NCBI GenBank assembly: GCA_021813195.1
Contig: JAKALI010000145.1
Coordinates: 1-8,625, forward strand
Source: Pseudomonadota bacterium
GTDB taxonomy: Bacteria > Pseudomonadota > Alphaproteobacteria > Rhizobiales > Hyphomicrobiaceae
Length of the DNA stretch: 8,625 nt
Reading direction: 5' to 3'
The notes beneath the pieces were generated by a model that had not been told where the DNA came from, did no database searches, and saw nothing but the letters and a program-made list of their open reading frames with translations. Shown one piece after another: positions 1 to 6,186 of the stretch. Each line of letters begins with the position of its first letter. Within the stretch, counting starts at the first letter, position 1. Made by a program: the position numbers and the translations under genes.

Positions 1-484
1 ACCGCTGGAATCAATTGCCAGGCATCAACCAACGCAACGCCCAAGTGATCGTGGCGGAAGCGGGAGCAGATTTGAAACCTTTTGCGGATGCGGCACATTT
101 GGCCTCGTGGGGTGGAATGTGTCCTGGCAACCATGAGAGTGCAGGCAAACGCAAGACTGGCAAGACCCACAAAGGAAGTGTGTGGTTGCGCCGCGCCTTG
201 ATCGAAGCCGCACATGGGGCTGCCCGAACCAAGAAGAGCTATTTTTCGGCGATGTATCACCGCCTGGTCGGGCGACGCGGCAAAAAGCGCGCCGTGGTAG
301 CCGTTGGACATAGTTTGTTGGTGACCGGTTATCACATGATTACCAAGCAAGTCGATTACAAGGATTTGGCAACAACTACCTGGATGAACGGAACAAAGAA
401 GCGGTCAAGCGGAGGATGGTCAAACGGCTTGAGCAACTCGGCTATCAAGTCGAGTTGAAACCGGGAATGGCAACCCCGGCTTGA
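1..484 (+). pseudogene. IS110-family transposase, C-terminal part, frameshifted
   Basis: The frame is open at the left window edge (codons from base 3). It encodes the conserved C-terminal transposase domain of IS110/IS116/IS902 proteins: LPGIN near the start, then LASWGGMCPGNHESAGKR, and GSVWLRRALIEAAHGAAR further on. The Ser of the ESAGKR block is in the region that supplies the catalytic serine in this family. After the YKDL codons (357-368) the frame becomes non-homologous and ends at 458. Moving one base restores GNNYLDERNKEAVKRR, then VKRLEQLGYQVELKP, ending at a TGA at 482-484; this is the typical IS110 tail. The simplest cause is loss of one G in the GG run at 368-369 (ttgggc to ttggc). 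The N-terminal RuvC-like domain lies outside the window. The product is probably inactive unless the deletion is a sequencing error. Confidence 0.85.
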
Positions 485-498
485 CCAACACTATTTTC
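1..498 (+). mobile_element. 3' remnant of an IS110-family insertion sequence
   Basis: The window opens inside an IS110-type element, of which only the 3' part of the transposase gene and a very short right flank are visible. IS110 elements usually lack terminal inverted repeats, and none is visible here, so the right boundary is not defined by sequence. It should lie after the transposase stop (484) and before the ribosome-binding site of the next gene (about 499). That leaves only about 15 nt of non-coding right end, which would fit members that keep their long non-coding (bridge RNA) region on the left, outside this window. The element appears to sit directly against the deoR-type gene and may have displaced its native promoter. 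The end coordinate is an estimate. Confidence 0.65.
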
Positions 499-510
499 AG
501 GAGAGAGATG
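499..510 (+). promoter_or_regulatory. Ribosome-binding site and likely native start codon of the DeoR-type gene, out of frame with it
   Basis: AGGAG at 499-503 lies four bases before an ATG at 508-510. The ATG opens a frame reading MPRDRQ, which looks like the usual first residues of a DeoR regulator, but it terminates after 17 codons. The DeoR body is in another frame. The only in-frame common start for that body, GTG at 548, has no comparable ribosome-binding site and would cut off the first helix of the DNA-binding domain. Confidence 0.55.
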
Positions 511-547
511 CCAAGAGATCGTCAAGTTCGTCGAGAGCTCCGGACGA

Positions 548-1252
548 GTGTCAGTAGCTGAACTAGCCGAGAAATTTGCCGTGTCCGTAGTCACGGTCCG
601 CTCCGACCTCCAAGCTCTCGCGCAGCGCAACTTAATCGTGCGCACTCATGGCGGTGCCGTGACCCCCGGCCGAGGCTCGCGTGAGTTGTCACTTGCCATT
701 CGAACCCAGCAACAAACCTCTGAAAAGAACCGCATTGGCTTGGCGGCAGCGGCTCTCATCTCCGACGACAACGCGGTAATTATCGACAGCAGTAGTACGG
801 CGTTGGCGATCGCGCGACACCTCCGTCAACGCCGGGATTTGACCATCCTCACCAACAGCATCGCCTTGGCTAATGAAATGCTGGATGCCCCGGGTGTAAC
901 AGTGGTGATGCCCGGCGGCACCGTCCGACGTGACATGGGGTCGCTGACCGGCGGGAATGACCTGGAGTTGTTCCAGAAATTCAATATCCAGAGAGGTTTT
1001 TTTGGCGCATACGGTCTCAGCTTGCCTGAGGGGCTGACCGATGTCAGTCTCGCCGAAGCGGAAATCAAGCGTAAACTAGTCGCCATGTGTCGCGAGGTCG
1101 TCGCTGTTATCGATTCGACCAAGTGGGGACGTTTTGGCCTCGCCTCGTTTGCAGCGCCTGAAAGCATTCATCGCGTGATTACGGATGTGCATGCCCCGCC
1201 CGATCTGGTCGAGCAAGTGAGAGCAATGGGTATGCGGGTCGAACTGGTTTAG
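548..1252 (+). CDS. DeoR/GlpR-family transcriptional repressor, N-terminus disrupted
   Basis: DeoR-family proteins are cytoplasmic repressors of sugar or polyol operons, released by a phosphorylated sugar. The open frame gives 234 residues from GTG 548. The winged helix-turn-helix is seen at once (VSVAELAEKFAVS, TVRSDLQALAQRNLIVRTHGGAV). The DeoR C-terminal sensor domain follows, with DSSSTALAIARHL, VVMPGGTVRRDMGSLTG and the conserved end motif DSTKWGRFGLASF...VITD. Homology continues in frame upstream of 548 (EIVKFVESSGR, 515-547) without a start codon, until the stop at 482. Joining MPRDRQ from ATG 508 to EIVKFVESSGR would give about 251 residues, the normal family length. The joint needs one more copy of the 11-nt unit at 516-526. 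As written, the protein lacks helix 1 and probably binds DNA poorly. It is probably the regulator of the downstream genes; E. coli glucitol operons also use a DeoR-type repressor. Confidence 0.85.
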   Translation: MSVAELAEKFAVSVVTVRSDLQALAQRNLIVRTHGGAVTPGRGSRELSLAIRTQQQTSEKNRIGLAAAALISDDNAVIIDSSSTALAIARHLRQRRDLTILTNSIALANEMLDAPGVTVVMPGGTVRRDMGSLTGGNDLELFQKFNIQRGFFGAYGLSLPEGLTDVSLAEAEIKRKLVAMCREVVAVIDSTKWGRFGLASFAAPESIHRVITDVHAPPDLVEQVRAMGMRVELV

Positions 1253-1287
1253 ACCAGATTAGCTTCGCTTCCTGGCTTCACGCCAGG
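1244..1287. promoter_or_regulatory. Two short inverted repeats between the regulator and the E1 gene
   Basis: CTGGT (1244-1248) pairs with ACCAG (1253-1257) around a TTAG loop that contains the regulator's stop codon. CCTGGC (1271-1276) pairs with GCCAGG (1282-1287) around TTCAC. Neither is followed by a T-run, so they are not clear rho-independent terminators. The second lies six bases before the GGAGG of the E1 gene and could be an operator or leader hairpin. No good -35/-10 pair was recognised in the 54-bp gap. Confidence 0.3.
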
Positions 1288-1306
1288 CAAATGGAGGATA
1301 GTTGTG

Positions 1307-3397
1307 ATGCAAAAAGTCGCATTGAAGCCTGTCGACAAGGTGTCGGCAATGATTGAGGAACAAGCTCTGACGCGGCAAGAGTTGTTAACTTATCTCCGGC
1401 AGATGATGGAAATCAGAGCTTTGGAGAACAACATCGCCGAATTGCTTGGCAAGGCCATGTTGAAAGGCGCATCGCACCTCTATGCCGGCCAAGAAGCCGT
1501 TGCCATTGGCGCGATTGGAGCACTCCGCGACGACGACTTAATCACCAGCACGCATCGCGGCCACGGTCACGCACATGCGCATGGTGACAAGGCCGCCAAG
1601 ACGCCCGAAGAGAAGCAAGAACACTTTAACAAGATGATGGCTGAAGTGCTGGGTCGCTCCGGAGGTTATTGTAAAGGCAAGGGCGGCTCAATGCACATCG
1701 CGGATGTGCTGCACGGCAACCTGGGCGCCACTGGTATCGTCGGCGGGAATCAGCCGGTCGCTGTCGGAGCGGCGCTCGCGCAAAAGTTGCAGGGGACGGA
1801 TCGCGTCGTGCTGTGTTTCTTTGGCGATGGCGCTGCCAACGAGGGCACTTTCCACGAGGCACTCAACATGGCGAGTCTGTGGAGTCTGCCGGTGGTCTTC
1901 GTAGCCGAGAATAATATGTATGCCATGTCCGTTCCCTGGGCCAAGGCGAGCAAATTGCCCAACATCGCCGACCGCGCCTGCGCTTACGGAATTCCCGGCG
2001 AGGTGGTCGATGGGATGGATGTACTGGCGGTACGGGGCGCAGTGGCTCACGCCGTGGAACGCGCCCGCCATGGTGAAGGCCCAACGTTGATCGAAGCCAA
2101 GACCTATCGGTGGTACGGTCACTCCCACTCGGACCCGCGTGCCTACCGCACCAAGGAGGAAGAAGCCACGTGGAAAAAGCGCGATCCGGTTAATGTCATG
2201 AAAGCGAACTTGGAATCGCTGCGCTTGCTCAGCGAAAGCGATGCCGACCAAATGAATCAGGCGGTTCAAGAAAAACTTGACAGGGCCATGGCTTTCAGCG
2301 AAAAATCGCCTGAGCCTGACCCGAAGGAACTAGAAACCGATGTCTTTGCACCCTCAAAATTCACCAGAGCAGATATCGAAGCTGAAAGAGAATTGCGCGA
2401 GCGTGTCCGCAGCGATCCCAAGATGCGGCAGATTGCCTACTCGCAAGCGTTGATTGAGGCGATGCGCGAGGAGATGCTGCGCGACAAGCGCGTGTTCCTA
2501 CTCGGCGAGGACATCGGCCTCTACGGCGGTGCTTATGGCGCCACGCGTGGGCTTTTCCAGGAGTTTGGCGAATGGCGTGTCATCGATACGCCCGTTTCCG
2601 AAGCGACCATCGGCGGTGCGGCGGTCGGGGCGGCGATGGCTGGGATGCGTCCGGTCGCGGAAATCATGTACGTAGATTTCACTCCGCTCGCTATGGACCA
2701 AATTGCCAATCAAGGCGCCAAGAATCGCTACATGTTCGGCGGCAAGACGACAGTGCCGATGGTCATCCGCACGGAAGGTGGCGCCGGCCGAGCTATCGCC
2801 GCACATCATTCGCAAAGTCTCGAGTCTCTGTGGACGCATTTCCCCGGGATCTACGTCGTAATGCCGGCAACTCCTTACGACGCAAAAGGGCTTCTCAAGG
2901 CCGCCATTCGCGATGACAATCCAGTCATGTTTATCGAGCACAAGATGCTCTACAAGGAAAAAGGTCCCGTGCCCGAAGAAGAATACCTTATTCCCTTCGG
3001 CGTAGCTGACATCAAGCGCCAAGGCAGGGACGTAACCCTCGTCACGTATTCGCGTATGGTCTACCGCGCATTGGAAGCCGCAGAGCTCTTGGCAAAAGAA
3101 GGGATTGATGTCGAGGTTGTCGACCTGCGCTGTCTCAAGCCACTGGATATAGATACGATCGTCACCTCCGTCAAAAAGACAGGACGGTTGGTTGGCCTCA
3201 CCGAAGCTTATGAGAACACGAGCTTTATCAACGAGGTCATGATGCAGGTCAATGAACAGGCGTTTGACTGGCTGGATGCGCCCATGGTTCGCGTTGCGTC
3301 GGCGAATGTGCCTGTGCCGCGCGCCGAAGTGTTGGAGGATTTGGCGATTCCGAATGTGCAACGCATTGTCGCCGCATGCCGAAAGGTGATCTCTTAG
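1307..3397 (+). CDS. Fused E1 (alpha+beta) subunit of a 2-oxo-acid/acetoin dehydrogenase complex
   Basis: This is the ThDP-dependent decarboxylating component of a pyruvate-, branched-chain- or acetoin-dehydrogenase-type complex. Numbering is from ATG 1307 (696 residues); GTG 1304 just before it is an equally possible start, with GGAGG at 1293-1297. E1-alpha spans about 20-335. It has HLYAGQEAVAIGA, STHRGHGH and the ThDP/Mg motif GDGAANEG (from G173) ending in NN at 202-203. A charged linker (about 335-370) leads to E1-beta (about 372-696), with GEDIG, the ThDP-contacting glutamate in VSEATIGG (E432) and the AAHHSQS histidines (H500/H501). E1-alpha and E1-beta are usually separate genes, so this is a natural fusion. 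The first half resembles acetoin dehydrogenase AcoA most (STHRGHGH, GYCKGKGGSMHIAD), but the substrate cannot be decided. A His-rich insertion of about 11 residues follows RGHGH. The stop codon abuts the ATG of the E2 gene, so the two are co-translated. Confidence 0.95.
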   Translation: MQKVALKPVDKVSAMIEEQALTRQELLTYLRQMMEIRALENNIAELLGKAMLKGASHLYAGQEAVAIGAIGALRDDDLITSTHRGHGHAHAHGDKAAKTPEEKQEHFNKMMAEVLGRSGGYCKGKGGSMHIADVLHGNLGATGIVGGNQPVAVGAALAQKLQGTDRVVLCFFGDGAANEGTFHEALNMASLWSLPVVFVAENNMYAMSVPWAKASKLPNIADRACAYGIPGEVVDGMDVLAVRGAVAHAVERARHGEGPTLIEAKTYRWYGHSHSDPRAYRTKEEEATWKKRDPVNVMKANLESLRLLSESDADQMNQAVQEKLDRAMAFSEKSPEPDPKELETDVFAPSKFTRADIEAERELRERVRSDPKMRQIAYSQALIEAMREEMLRDKRVFLLGEDIGLYGGAYGATRGLFQEFGEWRVIDTPVSEATIGGAAVGAAMAGMRPVAEIMYVDFTPLAMDQIANQGAKNRYMFGGKTTVPMVIRTEGGAGRAIAAHHSQSLESLWTHFPGIYVVMPATPYDAKGLLKAAIRDDNPVMFIEHKMLYKEKGPVPEEEYLIPFGVADIKRQGRDVTLVTYSRMVYRALEAAELLAKEGIDVEVVDLRCLKPLDIDTIVTSVKKTGRLVGLTEAYENTSFINEVMMQVNEQAFDWLDAPMVRVASANVPVPRAEVLEDLAIPNVQRIVAACRKVIS

Positions 3398-4759
3398 ATG
3401 GCGAAAGAAGTATTTATTCCCAAGCTCGGGCAGACCATGGAAGAAGCGACCATAAGCCGCTGGTTGGTCGCCGACGGCGAGAAGGTTGAACAGGGACAAG
3501 AGATCTTGGAAGTCGAGACCGATAAAGCTGTTTTCGCCGTAGAAGCCCCTGGCCGCGGGCACTTGCACATTGGACCATTCAAAGCAGGCGATGTTGTGCC
3601 GGTGCTTCAAGTCGTAGCCACCATCGGCAAACCAGAAGACAGGTTCGAAATCAAGCCAACTGAGGAAGTTGCCCTCGGTTCAGCCGAGCAAGTAGCCACT
3701 GCCCCAGTCGCGGTCGCGCAAGTTCAAGCTCCCAAACAGATCGGCAAGGTCTTCGCCTCTCCCCGTGCGCGCAAACTGGCAGTGGAAGAAGGAATTGATG
3801 TAGCACTCGTTACTCCCACGGGAGGTGGCGGACAGCGGGTTACCGAAAGAGATGTCCTGGCTTACCTGGCGCAAACCCCACGGGCGACCCCGGTTGCGCA
3901 GAGGGTGGCAGCCGAAGTTGGTCTCGATTTGCGCACACTGACCGGCACTGGACCGGGTGGCAGAATCACGAAGGAAGATGTAGAGCGAGCCAAGTCGCCT
4001 CCCGCCCCTCAGCCGCTCGCTCCCCAGCCCGCTGCCATGCCCACTTTGAGCGCCGCAGAGGTCTTGGAGCGAGTTCCGCTGAAAGGCGTCCGCGGGATCA
4101 TCGCTGAACGGATGGCAACCAGTGTTCACACGACCGCCCGCGTGACGCTGCTGATGGAGGCAGATGCCACCGAGTTCGTGGCAATGCGAGGACGGCTTAA
4201 GGCTCACGTGGAAAAAGAGTGGGGATTCGCGCCGAGTTACAATGACCTGCTTGCTAAGATCGTTGCGACCGCACTGCGGCAGTTCCCCTACATGAACGCG
4301 CGTCTGACCCCGGATTCGATCGAGCGCCTCGCGCACGTGAACCTGGGCATGGCCGTGGAAACCGAGCGTGGTTTGTTGGTGCTCGTCATCCGCGACGCAG
4401 ATCAAAAGAGCCTGCGCCAGTTCGGCAGCGAGTTCCGTGAGTTAGTCAGTCGCGCGCGCGATGGAAAGTCCCTCCCGGACGATCTAACGGGTGGGACGTT
4501 TACAATCACCAACCTGGGGATGTACGACGTGCTCGCCTTTACGCCCGTGATCAACTTGCCGGAGGCAGCCATCCTGGGTGTCGGTGCGATCACATCGCAA
4601 CCAGCGGTTCGCGACGGCCAAGTCGTGATCAGGCAAATGACGATACTCAGTCTGGCGTTTGATCATCGCCTGGTCGATGGTGCGCCTGCGGCGCAGTTCC
4701 TGCAATACATCAAGAATTTGATCGAAGAGCCATACCTCTGGGTGGCCGCGCAGTCCTGA
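3398..4759 (+). CDS. Dihydrolipoamide acyltransferase (E2) of the 2-oxo-acid dehydrogenase complex
   Basis: The E2 core protein takes the acyl group from E1 on a lipoyl arm and passes it to CoA. It has 453 residues, with ATG directly after the E1 stop and AAAGGTG at 3382-3388 as a likely ribosome-binding site. The lipoyl domain spans 1-79, with the lipoylated lysine in ETDKAVF (K43). A first peripheral subunit-binding domain runs from about 117 to 158 (ASPRARKLAVEEGIDV...RVTERDV). A second follows at about 163-200 (TPVAQRVAAEVGLDL...GPGGRITKEDV), then a Pro/Ala-rich linker (200-215). The catalytic domain spans 224-450. It contains TFTITNLGMYDVLAFTPVIN and the active-site motif DHRLVDG (H423, D427). 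Two subunit-binding domains are unusual, as most bacterial E2 proteins have one. No E3 (dihydrolipoamide dehydrogenase) gene is in the window, so E3 must come from elsewhere. Confidence 0.95.
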   Translation: MAKEVFIPKLGQTMEEATISRWLVADGEKVEQGQEILEVETDKAVFAVEAPGRGHLHIGPFKAGDVVPVLQVVATIGKPEDRFEIKPTEEVALGSAEQVATAPVAVAQVQAPKQIGKVFASPRARKLAVEEGIDVALVTPTGGGGQRVTERDVLAYLAQTPRATPVAQRVAAEVGLDLRTLTGTGPGGRITKEDVERAKSPPAPQPLAPQPAAMPTLSAAEVLERVPLKGVRGIIAERMATSVHTTARVTLLMEADATEFVAMRGRLKAHVEKEWGFAPSYNDLLAKIVATALRQFPYMNARLTPDSIERLAHVNLGMAVETERGLLVLVIRDADQKSLRQFGSEFRELVSRARDGKSLPDDLTGGTFTITNLGMYDVLAFTPVINLPEAAILGVGAITSQPAVRDGQVVIRQMTILSLAFDHRLVDGAPAAQFLQYIKNLIEEPYLWVAAQS

Positions 4760-4924
4760 GGCAGACACGAACAACCCGGCACAGGCATCTGTTGGACGGT
4801 TCGTTCAAATTGGCTGACCGATGGACTCATCGATGATGGGTCTGGGATCGACTAGTTTTCCGGCGTCTTCGACACCCGAAGACCCTGCGGACTAGAATAT
4901 TCTTTATCGAGGGAGAAAGTAATC
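4760..4924. other. Non-coding gap between the E2 gene and the inositol-phosphate synthase gene
   Basis: These 165 bases hold no supported gene. They contain two 10-bp perfect palindromes, TCATCGATGA (4827-4836) and AGAATATTCT (4894-4903). A wide inverted repeat pairs ACGAAC (4767-4772) with GTTCGT (4799-4804). The candidate promoter and hairpin near the right end are listed separately. There is no T-run after any stem, so no convincing terminator. The next gene has GGGAG at 4911-4915, nine bases before its GTG. Confidence 0.5.
4865..4898 (+). promoter_or_regulatory. Candidate sigma-70-type promoter with an overlapping hairpin, upstream of inositol-phosphate synthase
   Basis: TCGACA (4869-4874) and TAGAAT (4893-4898) each match the -35 and -10 consensus at five of six positions, with an 18-bp spacer. 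Transcription would start near 4905, just before the ribosome-binding site, giving a very short leader. A perfect 7-bp inverted repeat, GTCTTCG (4865-4871) and CGAAGAC (4877-4883) with a 5-nt loop, covers the -35 box and could be an operator. If real, the synthase gene can be transcribed apart from the E1-E2 pair. This is pattern matching only. Confidence 0.35.
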
Positions 4925-6014
4925 GTGGCAGAGAAGACAAGTAAGAAAGTCCGCGTCGCAATTATCGGCGTGGGCAATTGCTCGTCGTCGCTCGTCCAGG
5001 GCGTGCATTACTACAGGAATGCCAAGGACGATGAATTTGTCCCCGGGCTCATGCACGTCCGTCTCGGAGGCTATCATATTAGCGACATTGAATTCACCGC
5101 CGCATTCGACATCGACGTCAACAAAGTCGGCAAAGACTTGGGCGAGGCAATATACGCGCCGCCGAGCAATACCTACAAGTTCGCCGATGTACCCAAGCTG
5201 GGCGTCCCCGTGTACCGCGGGATGACGCACGACGGTCTGGGCAAGTATCTTTCCCAAATCATCACCAAAGCCCCTGGCCCCACGGCAGACATCGTCAAGA
5301 TTCTCAAGGATACCAAGACAGACGTCGTGATTAGCTACTTGCCGGTCGGCAGCGAGATGGCGACCAAGTGGTACGTCGAGCAAATCCTGGAAGCCGGTTG
5401 TGCATTCGTCAATTGTATTCCAGTGTTCATCGCCCGTGAAAAATACTGGCAAAAGCGGTTCGAGGAACGTGGCTTGCCCGTCATCGGCGACGACATCAAG
5501 TCGCAAGTCGGGGCGACGATCACGCACCGTGTCCTGACGCGATTGTTTGCCGATCGGGGAGTACGACTGGATCGGACGTACCAGTTGAACTTCGGCGGCA
5601 ATACTGATTTCATGAACATGCTGGAGCGCGAGCGACTTGAATCGAAAAAGATCAGCAAGGACCAATGCCGTGACGAGCCAGTTCCCCTACGAGTTGGCGC
5701 CCGGAAACGTTCACGTAGGTCCCAGCGATTACGTTCCCTGGCTGGCGGATCGCAAGTTCTGCCACATCCAGATGGAAGGGACCACTTTCGGTGACGTTCC
5801 GCTCAAGGCAGAGGTTAAGTTGGAGGTGTGGGACAGTCCTAACAGCGCGGGTGTTGTGATCGATGCGGTGCGCTGCGCCAAGATTGGGCTCGACCGCGGG
5901 CTCAAGGGTGCGCTGGTCGCGCCTTCGTCGTACTTTATGAAGTCGCCGCCCAAGCAGTTCACCGACAGCGAAGCCCGCAAAAACGTCGAATCATTCATCG
6001 CCGGGGCAGAATAA
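4925..6014 (+). pseudogene. ino1: Myo-inositol-1-phosphate synthase, interrupted by a one-base insertion
   Basis: Myo-inositol-1-phosphate synthase converts glucose-6-phosphate to 1L-myo-inositol-1-phosphate with bound NAD, the first step of inositol (phospho)lipid and compatible-solute synthesis. The start is GTG 4925 with GGGAG before it. The N-terminal half has the NAD-binding [16 protein letters not shown] (residues 11-26), [35 protein letters not shown] and [20 protein letters not shown]. These closely match the actinobacterial type (as in Mycobacterium tuberculosis Ino1). The frame then drifts and ends at 5794. The other frame restores homology exactly after [48 protein letters not shown] and SSYFMKSPP, ending at TAA 6012-6014. 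Removing T5666 (between codons CAA and GCC) joins the halves into about 362 residues, the normal family length. Both halves lack decay otherwise, so this is either a very recent mutation or a sequence error. Confidence 0.9.
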
Positions 6015-6115
6015 TCTCGAGAGTTGGATGGACCAGGAATCGCCCGACGTTGGACATTGGACGCGGGTGTTCAGAATGGGTTGGGCGAATCTCACAATCA
6101 ACGGACGAAAGATCC

Positions 6116-6150
6116 ATGACGAAGGATGAGAATGAATTGTCCTTCGTCAT
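6116..6150. repeat. Hairpin with 11-bp perfect arms, possible terminator-like or intergenic repeat element
   Basis: ATGACGAAGGA (6116-6126) is the exact reverse complement of TCCTTCGTCAT (6140-6150), with a 13-nt AT-rich loop. An alternative, mutually exclusive stem can form between AAGGATGA (6122-6129) and TCATCCTT (6147-6154). It lies 102 bases after the synthase stop and 37 before the next start. Only a weak TTT follows, so a factor-independent terminator is doubtful. It could be a dispersed intergenic repeat, an attenuator, or an operator. Confidence 0.5.
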
Positions 6151-6159
6151 CCTTCATTT

Positions 6160-6172
6160 GTCTGATTCAGAC
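6160..6172. promoter_or_regulatory. Palindrome next to the ribosome-binding site, possible operator
   Basis: GTCTGA (6160-6165) and TCAGAC (6167-6172) form a perfect 6-bp inverted repeat around a single T. It ends three bases before the AGGAG of the dehydrogenase gene. A one-base centre is too tight for an RNA hairpin with full pairing, so a dimeric DNA-binding protein site is the better reading. No second copy was noticed elsewhere in the window. Confidence 0.3.
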
Positions 6173-6186
6173 GAAAGGAGAAAAAC

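Larger units (their letters stand above)
6015..6186. other. Non-coding gap with short iterated motifs, upstream of the large dehydrogenase
   Basis: These 172 bases hold no supported gene. A heptamer is doubled at 6050-6063 (TTGGACA, TTGGACG). A GACGAA-A/G-G-A/G motif occurs at 6104, 6118 and 6170 on this strand and inverted at 6140-6148. The right half contains the hairpin and the palindrome listed separately. The next gene has AGGAG at 6176-6180, six bases before its GTG. No clear -35/-10 pair was found. Confidence 0.5.

Noticed and set aside
481..486. TTGACC at the right end of the IS as an outward-facing -35 box
   Set aside because: No acceptable -10 hexamer lies 16-18 bp downstream (bases 503-510 are purine-rich, gagagatg).
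2498..3610. Antisense open frame of 370 codons across the end of E1 and start of E2
   Set aside because: It is a shadow of the strongly conserved forward genes; no family motif is seen in its translation.
3680..4405. Antisense open frame of 241 codons within E2
   Set aside because: It lies entirely in the E2 gene, and its translation shows no recognisable domain.
5655..5680. Programmed ribosomal frameshift in inositol-phosphate synthase
   Set aside because: There is no slippery heptamer or downstream pseudoknot that I can recognise, and the family is not known for recoding. Mutation or sequence error is simpler.
5637..6014. A separate 125-codon gene
   Set aside because: From residue 11 it is the C-terminal third of inositol-phosphate synthase; its first ten codons overlap the upstream half out of frame. 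It is part of the broken gene.
6116..6160. Classical rho-independent terminator after inositol-phosphate synthase
   Set aside because: The stem is long but not GC-rich at the base, the loop is 13 nt, and only a short TTT follows some bases later.
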